Source: Acrocarpospora phusangensis (GTDB lineage: Bacteria > Actinomycetota > Actinomycetes > Streptosporangiales > Streptosporangiaceae). Taken from it: DNA of 64,000 bases. The translations under genes and the position numbers were made by a program. The DNA lies in the NCBI RefSeq assembly GCF_016862995.1, contig NZ_BOOA01000009.1:62001-126000 (forward strand). Direction: 5' to 3'. Below are positions 24,603-33,160 of the stretch, piece after piece; position 1 is the first letter of the stretch; the number at the start of each line of letters is the position of its first letter. The notes beneath the pieces were generated by a model. That model was not told where the DNA came from, did no database searches, and worked only from the letters and a program-made list of their open reading frames with translations.

Positions 24603-27600
24603 ATGCGCTTTGGGGTGCTGGGGCCACTCGCGGTGTGGACGGCGGACGGGCGCGCGGTGCCGATCCCTGGTCTGAAGGTCCGCGCTCTCCTCGCTGACCT
24701 GCTCGTTCACGAAGGCCGCACGGTGTCGGCCGACCGTCTGGTGGACGATCTGTGGGGGGACGACGCGCCGGCCAATCCGGCGGGGGCGCTTCAGGTCAAG
24801 GTGTCCCAGCTCCGCCGAGCCCTGGACGAAGCCGAACCAGGCGCCCGCGATCTGGTCGTGTCCATCCCGCCGGGCTATGCCCTCCGTACCGGCCCGGAAG
24901 CGGTCGACGCCGCACGGTTCGCCCAGCTGACCGCAGAAGCCCGGGAAACCGCCGACCCGCGCGCCGCCGCAGCCCTGCTCACCGACGCTCTCGCCCTCTG
25001 GCGCGGTACGGCTTACGCCGACTTCGCCGACGAGGAGTTCACCGCCCCCGCGATCGCCCGCCTCGACGAGCAGCGGCTCGCGGCGCTCGAACAGTGGGCC
25101 GAGGCCCGGCTGGAACTGGGCGAACACAGCCTGCTCGCGGGCGAGCTGGCCGAGCTGACCGCCCGCCACCCGCTCAGGGAACGCCTGCGCGCCGCCCACA
25201 TCCGCGCCCTCTACCTGGCAGGACGCCAGAGCGAGGCGCTCGCCGACTACGCCGACCTGCGTGACCGGTTGGCCGACGAGCTGGGCCTGGACCCCAGCCC
25301 CGACCTGGTCGCGCTTTATCAGGCGATCCTCCACCAGGATCCGGCGCTGAGCACGGCCACGACGATCCGTACGAACCTGCCGGAACCCCTCGGAGACCTG
25401 ATCGGCCGGGAGGAGGCGGTCGCCGAGGTCCGTACCCTCCTGGAAAAGAGCAGACTGGTCACGCTCACCGGCTCCGGCGGCGTCGGCAAGACGCGCCTGG
25501 CCCTGGAGACCGCCCGCGGGATGATCTTTCCCGACGGCGTCTGGCTGGTCGAACTGGCCGCATTGAGCGGATCCGGCCTGGCCGAGGCGATCATGGCCGC
25601 GCTGGAGATCCAGGACACCGGCGGCGCCGACCGGCTCGCCGGCGCGCTCCGCTCCCGGAACCTGATGCTCGTGCTGGACAACTGCGAACACGTCATCGAC
25701 GACGTCGCGAAACTGGCCGACACCCTGCTGCGGCAGGCGCCCAAGCTGCGGATCCTCGCCACCAGCCAGGAGGCCCTCGCGCTGCCCGGCGAATCGGTCT
25801 GGAGCGTGCCTCCGCTGGACGTTCCCTCCCCCACCGCCGACCTCGCCACCCTCGACCAGTCCAGCGCGGTCCGGCTGTTCGTCACCCGGGCCAAGGCCGC
25901 TGCCCGGGATTTCACGCTCGACACCGACACCGCCCCCGCGGTCGCCATGCTCTGCCGCCGCCTCGACGGCATCCCGCTGGCGCTGGAACTGGCCGCCACC
26001 CGGGTCCGCGCGCTCGGCGTACACGGCCTGGTGGCCCGTCTGGACGACCGGTTCCGCCTGCTCGCCACCGGCCATCGCGGCGCGCCGCCCCGCCAGCAGA
26101 CCCTCACCGCCATGATCGACTGGAGCTGGGAGCTGCTCGGCGACCCCGAGCGGATCGTCCTGCGGCGGCTGGCCATCCACGCCGACGGCTGCACCCTCGA
26201 CGCCGCCGAAGCCGTCTGCGCCGTGCCCGACGTGCTCGACCTCCTGTCCCGCCTGGTCGACCGCTCCCTTGTCACCGTCGCCCACGGCCCCGAAGGCCCG
26301 CGCTACCGGCTGCTCGAATCCGTCGCCGCGTACTGCGTGGACCGCATGCGCGAAGCCGGCGAATACGACGAACTCCTGGACCGCCACCGCGCCTACTACA
26401 CCGACCTCGCCGACCAGGCCCACCCCCACCTGTACGGCCCCGCCCAGCGCACCTGGCTCCGCCGCCTCGACGCGGAGGCCGCCAACTTCCGCACCGCCCT
26501 CAACCTCCGCCTGGCCAACCGCCTGACCTGGTACTGGTTCCTCCGCGGCCGCCTCACCGAAGCCCGCCGCTCCCTCGAAACCTGCCTCTCCCAGCCCGGT
26601 ACGGCATCCGCCGAGCGCGCCACCGCCCTCGCCTGGCAGGCCGGAATCGCCCTCCTCCACGGCGACACGACGGACAAGACCACCCGCCGCGAGACCGCCC
26701 TCGCCCTCCTGGACGGCGACCCCGCCGGCAAGGCCAGAGCCCAGTGGTTCCTCGCCTACACCGCCACCGACCTGGGCGACCTGGCCGTCGCCACGGACCT
26801 CATCGACCAGGCCCTGCCGGTCATGCGCCAGTACGGCGACCGCTGGGGCGAAGCGGCCGTACTGAGCGTCCAGGCGAAACTCGCCCACGTTCGCGGCGAC
26901 CTGAGCGCACTCGGGAACGCCGCCCAGCGCAGCGCCGAGATCTTCAACGCGCTGGGGGAGCGCTGGGGCCAGCTGGAGGCCACCGGCTGGCTCGGCGCGC
27001 TGGCCGAACTGACCGGCGACTACGACGAGGCAGAACGCCGCCAGCGGGACGGCCTGGTGATCGCCGAGGAGCTCGGCCTGTGGACGGAGGTGTCGACCCG
27101 GCTGTCCTGGCTCGGCTGGATCGCCCTGCAACGCGGGGACTATGCGCAGTCACGCCATCTGTGCGAACGCGCGCTCCGGCTGGCCGTCGAGCAGGCGCAC
27201 GTGCCGGGCATGGTCTTCGCCGAGATGACGCTCGGCTTCGCCGCCCGCAAGGACGGCCTCATCGAGCTGGCGGAGACCCATCTGCGCGGCGTGCTGGCCC
27301 GTACCAGCCCGATCGACGAGGCCAACCCGCCTCCGCACCTGCCGATGGTCCTGGCCGAGCTGGGCTTCGCGGCCGGGCAGCGCGGCGCCCTGACCGAGGC
27401 GGTGGAGCTGCACCGGCGGGCGTTCACCACGGCGCTCACCTTCGACGCGCCCCGTGAGCACGCGCTCGTCGCTGAAGGCCTGGCGGGAGCCCTCGCGGCG
27501 GCGGGCGAGCACGGGCAGGCCGCGCGGCTGCTCGGGGCGGCGGCGCGGGTCCGTACCGAGAAGGAGACGCCGCTCGCGCCCGCCGAGCGGGTGGACGTGG

Positions 27601-27689
27601 ACCGGATCACCGCCATGGTCCGCGCCGGCCTCGGCGAGGAGGCCTACGACGCCGAGTTCAAAGAGGGCGCCGAGCGCCGATTCCGTTGA
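24603..27689 (+). CDS. AfsR/SARP-type regulator with NB-ARC and TPR domains
   Basis: 1028 residues. Domains: an OmpR-type winged helix (1-95; MRFGVLGPLAVWTADGRAVP, SADRLVDDLWGD), a BTAD helical domain (95-245), an NB-ARC-like ATPase with Walker A TGSGGVGKT near residue 290 and a LVLDNCEHV Walker B near 358, and C-terminal TPR repeats (about 640-1010). Such AfsR-like proteins integrate signals and activate secondary metabolism or neighbouring genes. It is divergent from the FMN-reductase operon. There is no biosynthetic gene cluster nearby, so the target set is unclear. Confidence 0.9.
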   Translation: MRFGVLGPLAVWTADGRAVPIPGLKVRALLADLLVHEGRTVSADRLVDDLWGDDAPANPAGALQVKVSQLRRALDEAEPGARDLVVSIPPGYALRTGPEAVDAARFAQLTAEARETADPRAAAALLTDALALWRGTAYADFADEEFTAPAIARLDEQRLAALEQWAEARLELGEHSLLAGELAELTARHPLRERLRAAHIRALYLAGRQSEALADYADLRDRLADELGLDPSPDLVALYQAILHQDPALSTATTIRTNLPEPLGDLIGREEAVAEVRTLLEKSRLVTLTGSGGVGKTRLALETARGMIFPDGVWLVELAALSGSGLAEAIMAALEIQDTGGADRLAGALRSRNLMLVLDNCEHVIDDVAKLADTLLRQAPKLRILATSQEALALPGESVWSVPPLDVPSPTADLATLDQSSAVRLFVTRAKAAARDFTLDTDTAPAVAMLCRRLDGIPLALELAATRVRALGVHGLVARLDDRFRLLATGHRGAPPRQQTLTAMIDWSWELLGDPERIVLRRLAIHADGCTLDAAEAVCAVPDVLDLLSRLVDRSLVTVAHGPEGPRYRLLESVAAYCVDRMREAGEYDELLDRHRAYYTDLADQAHPHLYGPAQRTWLRRLDAEAANFRTALNLRLANRLTWYWFLRGRLTEARRSLETCLSQPGTASAERATALAWQAGIALLHGDTTDKTTRRETALALLDGDPAGKARAQWFLAYTATDLGDLAVATDLIDQALPVMRQYGDRWGEAAVLSVQAKLAHVRGDLSALGNAAQRSAEIFNALGERWGQLEATGWLGALAELTGDYDEAERRQRDGLVIAEELGLWTEVSTRLSWLGWIALQRGDYAQSRHLCERALRLAVEQAHVPGMVFAEMTLGFAARKDGLIELAETHLRGVLARTSPIDEANPPPHLPMVLAELGFAAGQRGALTEAVELHRRAFTTALTFDAPREHALVAEGLAGALAAAGEHGQAARLLGAAARVRTEKETPLAPAERVDVDRITAMVRAGLGEEAYDAEFKEGAERRFR

Positions 27690-27734
27690 ACCCGAGCCCT
27701 CCTCGCCGCGTACCTCCCCGCGAGGAGGCGGAAG

Positions 27735-28241
27735 ATGCGTTGGGTGAGAGTTCTGGCGTTCGCGGCGTTCCTGGCTGCCGGCTGCTCGGCCACTGCCGAC
27801 ACTCAGGACCCGGACGTGCGGTTCTCGCTGGAGATGATCACTCATCACCGGCAGACGCTGAAACTCGCGGACATGGTCAAAGGCCGCAGCACCAACGCGT
27901 ACGTCACCGCGCTCGCCGCCAAGCTCAAGGTCGACGAGCGTACCGAGATCGACGTGATGAACACCTGGCTTCACATGTGGAACATGCCAGTGCCAAAAGA
28001 TGCCAAATACCAAATGCCGGGCAGTGTGACCGCGGACGACTACACCGCACTCCAGAGCCGGACCGGCGAGGAGTTCGACCGCATGTGGCTCAGCACCCTC
28101 AGCAGACACCTCAACACCGGCGTCATGATCGCTCAGGTCGCGGTGGCCACCGGCGATCACCCACCCACCGGCGACCTCGCCCGCCGCATTGTCAGAGAGC
28201 AGCGTGCGGAGATCGCCGAGATCGGCGAGCAGATCAGCTGA
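27735..28241 (+). CDS. DUF305 lipoprotein
   Basis: 168 residues. A signal peptide with lipobox FLAAGC (Cys18) predicts membrane anchoring after lipidation. The mature part carries DUF305 features: EMITHHRQTLKLADMVKG, LHMWNMPV and MIAQVAVATG, with the paired His and Met residues that suggest copper or other metal binding (family knowledge plus inference). The ATG at 27735 follows GAGGAGGCGGAAG. It lies 45 bp after the AfsR-like gene and may share its transcript. Confidence 0.88.
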   Translation: MRWVRVLAFAAFLAAGCSATADTQDPDVRFSLEMITHHRQTLKLADMVKGRSTNAYVTALAAKLKVDERTEIDVMNTWLHMWNMPVPKDAKYQMPGSVTADDYTALQSRTGEEFDRMWLSTLSRHLNTGVMIAQVAVATGDHPPTGDLARRIVREQRAEIAEIGEQIS

Positions 28242-28320
28242 GACTCCAACTTCCGTCACACGTGTGCCACCACCCGTTTCGCGGGTAGTGGCAGAACAGC
28301 GTGGAAAGGCGGCGAGCACT

Positions 28321-28707
28321 GTGACAGGCATCCTGCTGAGTCTGGAGTTCGACCAGAACGCGATCACGCATGTCCGCCACCTCGTGCAACGCGCCGCGCA
28401 CGCGGCCGGCCTGATCGGCGCCGCCCTCGAAGACTACGTGCTGGCCGTCCACGAGGCCGTCACCAACGCCGTCAAATACGGCCTCGGGCCCCGCAGCATC
28501 GCCATCTGGGAGGAGTCCGGGCAGTTCTGCTGCGAGGTGCGGGACAGCGGGCCGGGCATCCCGTACCACACGCTGATCTCCGATGAGCTGGCCGAACACA
28601 CCCCGCTCGGCGGCCGCGGCCTCTGGCTGATGCGCCGCCTCACCCACACCACCATCCAGACCAGCTCCACCGGCACCACGGTCAGACTCGCGGCCCCGCT
28701 GCCCTAA
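28321..28707 (+). CDS. anti-sigma-type ATP-binding protein (HATPase_c_2)
   Basis: 128 residues of the GHKL fold: LEDYVLAVHEAVTNAVKYGL is the N box, CEVRDSGPGIPY the G1 box and GGRGLWLMRRLTHT the G2 region. Stand-alone kinases of this type in actinomycetes are usually anti-sigma-factor-antagonist kinases (RsbW/SpoIIAB-like). GTG 28321 (MTGILLSLEFDQN) is chosen; a longer form from GTG 28288 is possible. No partner sigma factor or anti-anti-sigma gene is adjacent. Confidence 0.85.
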   Translation: MTGILLSLEFDQNAITHVRHLVQRAAHAAGLIGAALEDYVLAVHEAVTNAVKYGLGPRSIAIWEESGQFCCEVRDSGPGIPYHTLISDELAEHTPLGGRGLWLMRRLTHTTIQTSSTGTTVRLAAPLP

Positions 28708-28964
28708 GGTTCGCTCAGAGCTAAGTCACGGCAGTACGGCATTCGCCCGAAACCTGTCCGAGATAAGACCAGTTGGATGGGTTACTACCTAAAAGAACTG
28801 GGCGGATGACCCCAACGAGTGGTTCACTATCGCCAGATTAGGTACAACCGGTTATCGAGCAACCCCGGCCGTGCACCGAACCCTTGCTAGGCTGGCGGGA
28901 ACCTAGTTGGAACCGGGCGTTGTCTCACCCGGCTGGTGAGACCGTTGGGAAGTGGGGTCACACC

Positions 28965-29084
28965 ATGAAGAAGCTGCTCGTTCTGGCGCTTATCGCTATT
29001 GGGGGGCTGCTGGTCTGGCGTAAGGTGCAGTCCGACCGCGCCGAACTGGACCTGTGGACCGAGGCGACCGGCAGCGAGAACTGA
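28965..29084 (+). CDS. DLW-39 family small membrane protein
   Basis: 39 residues: MKKLLVLALIAIGGLLVWRK, then VQSDRAELDLWTEATGSEN. One hydrophobic helix with a charged cytoplasmic tail; the DLW tripeptide (residues 30-32) gives the family its name. The family is small, actinobacteria-specific and often found near gyrA and tRNA genes, which fits the tRNA-Ala 1.6 kb on. The start is preceded by GGGAAGTGGGG. The 257-bp spacer upstream (28708-28964) has no gene and is likely promoter DNA. Confidence 0.85.
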   Translation: MKKLLVLALIAIGGLLVWRKVQSDRAELDLWTEATGSEN

Positions 29085-29131
29085 CGACCGTCCGGAGATG
29101 GGTTTTGCTTGATCGTGGCGAAGGTGCGGGT

Positions 29132-29833
29132 ATGACCACCGTCAGGCTGGCCTGCCTGGACTTGGCGGGCACCACGATCGGCGACGTCGCCATGGTCGAA
29201 CGCGCGTTCGCCGAAGCGATCGCCACCCAGGGCATCGTCCCCGGGACCAGTGCGTACGCGCGGGCCATGGTCCACGTCCACCGGTCCCGGGGCTGTCCCA
29301 AGATCGACGTCTTTCGCGGGATTTTTCCGGACAACGAAGCGCGGGCGCAGGCAGCCAATCTGACCTTCGAACGGTCGTACGAGGGCGCCATCGAGCGCAC
29401 CGGCCTCATCCCCCTCCCCGGAACCGTCGAAGCCCTCGACAAACTCCGCGCCGCCGACATCCAGATCGCCCTCATCACCGGCTTCAGCCGGGGCACCCTC
29501 AGCCGGATCCTCTCCGCCCTGGGCTGGCACGACAAACTCGACCTCGCCCTCTGCCCCGAAGACGCGGGCCGCGGCCGCCCCCACCCCGACCTGGTGCTCT
29601 CCGCCGTCCTCAAACTGGGCATCGACGACGTCCGCCAGGTCGCCGTCGCCGGCGACTCCGAAAACGACATGATCACCGGCCGCCGCGCCGGCGCCTCCGT
29701 CGTCGCGGGCGTCCTCACCGGCGTCCACAGCCGCGAACGCCTCCTCGGCGGCGGCGCCACCCACATCCTCGACTCCATCGCCGACTTCCCCACCCTCATC
29801 CTCGGCCAACAAGCCGTCCCCGCCATCCGCTAA
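29132..29833 (+). CDS. phosphonatase-like HAD hydrolase
   Basis: 233 residues. The HAD nucleophile motif reads LACLDLAGTT (Asp near residue 9), with the Ala-Gly-Thr-Thr variant typical of the phosphonatase-like subgroup. ALITGFSRGTLSRIL is motif II, GRPHPDLVL carries a Pro-His-Pro seen in this group, and AVAGDSENDMITGRRAGA is motif IV. The likely activity is hydrolysis of a phosphorylated or phosphonate metabolite; there are no phn genes nearby. ATG 29132 fits the start of homology. Strong codon bias in the last third. Confidence 0.85.
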   Translation: MTTVRLACLDLAGTTIGDVAMVERAFAEAIATQGIVPGTSAYARAMVHVHRSRGCPKIDVFRGIFPDNEARAQAANLTFERSYEGAIERTGLIPLPGTVEALDKLRAADIQIALITGFSRGTLSRILSALGWHDKLDLALCPEDAGRGRPHPDLVLSAVLKLGIDDVRQVAVAGDSENDMITGRRAGASVVAGVLTGVHSRERLLGGGATHILDSIADFPTLILGQQAVPAIR

Positions 29834-30115
29834 CGGCCTCCAGACCAACCGCCTCTGGTCGACAGCTGTCCGCGCGGGTCCGCCAACGACCTTCGGCGAT
29901 CAACGGTCTCCGGCCCGCAGCCGTCCGCGTCGTCCGCGCGCGGCATTCAGAGGCCAAGCGTCTCCGGCCCGCTGTTGGCCTTCAGGGATCATCCCTGCAG
30001 ACTGTCTCCTGCCTGCAGGGTCATCCGCCCGTCCGCATGCCGTTTACTGTCGGGGGCTAGATGCCATCCATCGGATCGTTCGCCCATCGAGGGCGTAAGA
30101 CATCTGCGCAATCGT
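29834..30115. other. 282-bp intergenic spacer, no gene seen
   Basis: Between the stops of the convergent HAD and PPOX genes. It contains loose direct repeats of TCTCCGGCCCGC (near 29907 and 29961) and alternating CAGGGATCAT/CAGGGTCATC. No convincing coding frame, terminator or RNA was found. Confidence 0.5.
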
Positions 30116-30538
30116 TTACTCGTCGAGAGCTTGGTAGGACCACCCCCGCCAACGCTCCACACTGATCGCCACAACGGGCCCCTCAGGACGCTGCTCCCGA
30201 TACTGCTCGTACCGCTCCACAAGCCGCCCGATCCACTCCTCCTGTACCCCCGCATCCTCGACAACCCCGGCCCGCCCATCCGCCCTCACCCACCAGAGCC
30301 GCGTCCAATCCTCCTCATAGTGATCCACCAGCACGCACACCCGGTCATCCCTCGCGATGTTCCGCAACCTCCGAAGATCCTTCGTACGCTTCGGCTTGTG
30401 ATCGACCGCAAACGCGATCACATCCCCCTCCACCACAAACACAATCGGCACAAGATGCGGCCCATCGTCCGAACCCCCCGTACCCAACACCCCAGCCCGA
30501 GCCCTCAGAAACCGCTCCCGAGCTTCCCTCTGCTCCAT
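30116..30538 (-). CDS. PPOX-class F420-dependent oxidoreductase family protein
   Basis: 140 residues with a split-barrel flavin/F420 fold. AGVLGTGGSDDGPHLVPIVF and VEGDVIAFAVDHKPKRTKDL, then RRLRNIARDDRVCVLVDHYE, match the TIGR03668-type PPOX group. EDWTRLWWVRADGRAGVV is also typical. The cofactor is probably F420 or FMN; the substrate is unknown. The start is at 30538 (MEQREARERFL) rather than upstream GTG 30583, based on homology. It is single and convergent with the HAD gene. Confidence 0.82.
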   Translation of the reverse strand: MEQREARERFLRARAGVLGTGGSDDGPHLVPIVFVVEGDVIAFAVDHKPKRTKDLRRLRNIARDDRVCVLVDHYEEDWTRLWWVRADGRAGVVEDAGVQEEWIGRLVERYEQYREQRPEGPVVAISVERWRGWSYQALDE

Positions 30539-30699
30539 AGCCCCCACATACCCACCCTCACCGCCCAACTGCGACCCCGACACGACCGCACACCCGCACT
30601 GCGATACCGAGTGGCGCGAAGCCTAGGCTGTTGCTACGGTGTACAAGCCAGACAGCTTCGTGATCAACACCATTACCGCAGGTCACGAACTGTTTTGCG

Positions 30700-30775
30700 G
30701 GGGCCTTAGCTCAGCTGGCAGAGCGCCTGCTTTGCAAGCAGGATGTCAGGAGTTCGAATCTCCTAGGCTCCACCA
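30700..30775 (+). tRNA. tRNA-Ala(TGC)
   Basis: A full cloverleaf: acceptor GGGGCCT pairs with AGGCTCC (one G-U), D-arm GCTCAGCTGGCAGAGC, anticodon stem CCTGC/GCAGG with loop TTTGCAA (anticodon TGC), and T-arm with TTCGAATC. The 3' CCA is encoded (30773-30775). The Ala call follows from the anticodon and the G3-U70 pair. Confidence 0.97.
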
Positions 30776-30780
30776 GCCAA

Positions 30781-30813
30781 AACGCCGCCTCCCTGATCTC
30801 GGGAAGCGGCGTT
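30781..30813 (+). terminator. hairpin downstream of tRNA-Ala
   Basis: AACGCCGC pairs with GCGGCGTT around an inner CTCCC/GGGAA pairing, starting 6 bp after the CCA end. There is no long T-run, but placement suggests a tRNA terminator. Confidence 0.65.
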
Positions 30814-30831
30814 CGTGCCCTTAACGTGCCA

Positions 30832-31040
30832 TTAGCCTGCGGGAACCCGCGCGCCGGCGAGGCCGTCGTCATCATCCGGATATCCGCGTTCAGCCTCAAC
30901 ACGAGCGCTCAGGGCATCCGCGATCTTCCGATCTGCTTCCATCGTCGCGTGCTGAGAGATCAGTGCCGCCCGGCCGCTGTCGTGCCGCGCCTTGAGATCA
31001 ACCAGACTCGCCCGACTGCGATGCGAGCGTTTCTCCGTAT
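30832..31040 (-). pseudogene. possible 3' gene remnant beside tRNA-Ala
   Basis: On the minus strand a frame reads SLVDLKARHDSGRAALISQH, then ATMEADRKIADALSARVEAE and ends DDDDGLAGARVPAG with a TAA at 30832. Codon use looks real and the helix pattern is protein-like, but no start was found and it fuses out of frame to the DUF4291 fragment. The position next to a tRNA would suit the tail of an integrase or other island gene, yet I see no integrase motif. Function unknown. Confidence 0.3.
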
Positions 31041-31046
31041 GCCTGA

Positions 31047-31166
31047 GAACGGAGCGACGAGGCGGCCCGCCTGTAACGCCGCGTCAGCGATGGCAGGCGA
31101 GTACGCCTGGTAGACCACAATCGTGCAAGCGTCGTAGTCGGCACGGATCTGATATCGGGGTGCCAT
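31047..31166 (-). pseudogene. DUF4291 N-terminal fragment
   Basis: About 40 residues, MAPRYQIRADYDACTIVVYQ then AYSPAIADAALQAGRLVAPF, match the N-terminus of DUF4291 proteins, which are normally about 200 residues. After APF the frame continues in unrelated sequence to a stop at 30960, and the expected middle of the family (a Trp-Ile-Lys-Pro-Ser-Phe-type block) is missing. It is therefore a 5' remnant left by deletion. Confidence 0.65.
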
Positions 31167-31209
31167 AAGCCGCACCCTCCCATGGGCTTCGCGAGCAGTT
31201 TTCTCGCGA

Positions 31210-31680
31210 TTACCCCGAAGCCGTGGCGGTTCGCGCTTGGCGGGCAATGATGACGGCGTCTCTGCTGACCGCTGTGCCTCGATCATCCACGAATTCGAGG
31301 CGGACGGGGCTGCCCTCGATCGTTGTCGTGGTGTACGTGACGTCGGCGCCCCGCTCCTTCGGGAGGTGGGTCTCGCCCCACTGGATCAATGCGGCGAGAA
31401 CGGGCATGACATCGCGACCGGCCTCGGCGAGGACGTACTCGTCGCGAGTGCGCTCACCCTTCTCCTGGTACGCGCGCCGTTCCAGCAACCCGGCGTCCAC
31501 CAGCGCGTCAAGCCGCGCGCCGAGAGTCCCGCTCGGTACGCCGATGCGCTGGAACTCCGCATACTTCGTGCGCCCGAAGAACGCCTCACGCAACAGCAGC
31601 AGGTTCCACTTCTGACCGAGCACGGCCAGTGAGCGGGCGATCGGGCAGGACTGGTTGGCGGGCAGCGACAAGGGATCCAT
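31210..31680 (-). CDS. HxlR-family transcriptional regulator
   Basis: 156 residues. The HxlR core is SCPIARSLAVLGQKWNLLLL, then EFQRIGVPSGTLGARLDALV and DEYVLAEAGRDVMPVLAALI, with the characteristic N-terminal Cys (Cys12). A short C-terminal beta extension (VTYTTTTIEGSPVRLEFVDD) follows. It is divergent from an MBL-fold hydrolase gene across 88 bp containing a 9-bp inverted repeat, so it most likely regulates itself and that gene. ATG 31680 gives the natural MDPLSLPANQSCPI start. Confidence 0.9.
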   Translation of the reverse strand: MDPLSLPANQSCPIARSLAVLGQKWNLLLLREAFFGRTKYAEFQRIGVPSGTLGARLDALVDAGLLERRAYQEKGERTRDEYVLAEAGRDVMPVLAALIQWGETHLPKERGADVTYTTTTIEGSPVRLEFVDDRGTAVSRDAVIIARQARTATASG

Positions 31681-31693
31681 GCCCCGAGTTTAC

Positions 31694-31745
31694 CCTGACT
31701 TCATTATTTCTACTCAGCATGCTAGCTTCAAAGAACGAAGTCAGG
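31694..31745. promoter_or_regulatory. inverted repeat between HxlR and MBL genes
   Basis: CCTGACTTC (31694-31702) and GAAGTCAGG (31737-31745) are perfect complements 34 bp apart. They lie in the divergent promoter region, 14 bp from the HxlR start and 24 bp from the MBL start, which fits operators bound by an HxlR dimer pair. Confidence 0.5.
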
Positions 31746-31768
31746 TCCTCGTGGAAAGCGTGATCAAC

Positions 31769-32602
31769 ATGACCCTTGGTTATGAAACCTTCGTAGCCGA
31801 CCCCATCCCGCTGGCCGTCAGTGAACCGGTGCCCAACGGCGACCGCCGGATGTTCTCGCCCCTGTCGATCACATTGATCCACGGCGAAAGGGACGCCGTC
31901 CTCATCGACCCGCCGATGACCCGGGCACAGGCCGACGTGGTCGGCTCCTGGATCGAGGCGAGCGGCAAGAACGTCACCCACATCTTCGTCACCCACGGTC
32001 ACGGCGATCACTGGTTCACCGCCGATCTGCTCGCCCAGCGCTTCGGAGCCCAGGTCGTCGCCTCCGCCGGCACGATCGAGCAGATGCGGCGCAACGTCGC
32101 CATCCGCGAGGTCTTCTGGGACAGACTCCTGCCGGGCCAGATCCCCGACTCGCCCGTCACGGCTGCCACTCCACCAGGGAACCGCCTCGACCTCGAAGGC
32201 CACGAGCTGGCCATCATCGAGGTCGGCCACAGCGACACCGACGAAACCAGTGTTCTGCACGTGCCCGACCTCGACCTGGTCGTCGCCGGCGACGTCATCT
32301 ACAACGGCGTGCACCAGTTCCTCGTCGAGACGAAGGACGGCGGGATCGACGCGTGGCGGAAAGCCATCGACATCGTCGAGAACCTGCGGCCCCGCTTGAT
32401 CGTCGCTGGTCACAAGAACAAGGACCTCGACGACGACGCGGACCGCGCCATCGCGCAGACCCGCGCGTACCTCGACGCGGCCGACGAACTGCTCCCGCGG
32501 TACACGACCGCCCTCGACTTCTTCCGCGCCATGCTCGAACGCTTCCCCGAACGCCTCAACCCCGGCGCCCTGTGGAACGGCGCGACCTCCCTCTACACCT
32601 GA
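31769..32602 (+). CDS. MBL-fold metallohydrolase
   Basis: 277 residues. THGHGDHWF supplies the HxHxDH zinc ligands; VGHSDTDETSVLHVP, LVVAGDVIYNG and LIVAGHKNKDL provide the further ligand His and Asp. A soluble cytoplasmic hydrolase; lactonase-like or thioesterase-like activity is possible, and the substrate is unknown. ATG 31769 is chosen over the longer frame from 31655, which overlaps the divergent promoter. Regulated by the divergent HxlR gene, by inference. A MarR gene follows 48 bp on. Confidence 0.88.
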   Translation: MTLGYETFVADPIPLAVSEPVPNGDRRMFSPLSITLIHGERDAVLIDPPMTRAQADVVGSWIEASGKNVTHIFVTHGHGDHWFTADLLAQRFGAQVVASAGTIEQMRRNVAIREVFWDRLLPGQIPDSPVTAATPPGNRLDLEGHELAIIEVGHSDTDETSVLHVPDLDLVVAGDVIYNGVHQFLVETKDGGIDAWRKAIDIVENLRPRLIVAGHKNKDLDDDADRAIAQTRAYLDAADELLPRYTTALDFFRAMLERFPERLNPGALWNGATSLYT

Positions 32603-32650
32603 CACCAGATAGTTGCGACCGGACGCAACCTCAGCCAATAGGCTGATCGG

Positions 32651-33121
32651 ATGACAACGCCGGTGCCCGGACTGGACGGCGACGAGGAACTCTTCTGGCG
32701 CTCCCTCGTTGAACTCCTCCTGCGACTCCCACGCGTCCTGGACGAGCACTTCGACCGGGAGGCCAGAGTCGGCATGACCGACTACTCCGTCCTGGTCGCC
32801 CTCTCCGAGGCGCCGTCCGGCGAACTGCGCATGGGCGAACTCGCCGAGGCGACCGCCCTATCCCGCAGCCGGATGAGCCGCGTCGTCGACGATCTCGTAC
32901 GCCGTTCGCTGGTGACCCGGCGCAGGTGCGAACAGGACGCCCGCAGCGCCATCGCCGCCATCACTCCCGAAGGACTCGCCGTGCTGACCGCCGCCTACCC
33001 CGGCCACGTCGCCCGCGTACGGTCGCTGGTCCTCGATCACATCACCAAGAGCGAGATGCGCACGACGACCCAGGCGCTGTCCCGCGTCCTGACCGCACTT
33101 CGCGAGACCACCGCCGACTGA
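32651..33121 (+). CDS. MarR-family transcriptional regulator
   Basis: 156 residues. The winged helix at about 45-115 reads MTDYSVLVALSEAPSGELRM, then LAEATALSRSRMSRVVDDLV and RRSLVTRRRCEQDARSAIAA. The wing carries the conserved Asp-Ala-Arg. It precedes a Tat-exported MBL hydrolase on the same strand, with GCAAATAT-type sites in the 194-bp spacer that may be its operators. Confidence 0.9.
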   Translation: MTTPVPGLDGDEELFWRSLVELLLRLPRVLDEHFDREARVGMTDYSVLVALSEAPSGELRMGELAEATALSRSRMSRVVDDLVRRSLVTRRRCEQDARSAIAAITPEGLAVLTAAYPGHVARVRSLVLDHITKSEMRTTTQALSRVLTALRETTAD

Positions 33122-33160
33122 CCGCCCGATCTCAACAGTCGCCCCCGTATCGCTCCGATC

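Noticed and set aside
24492-27131. 879-codon open frame opposite the AfsR-like gene
   Set aside because: Antisense shadow of a clearly conserved gene; Gly/Val/Ala-rich with no domain.
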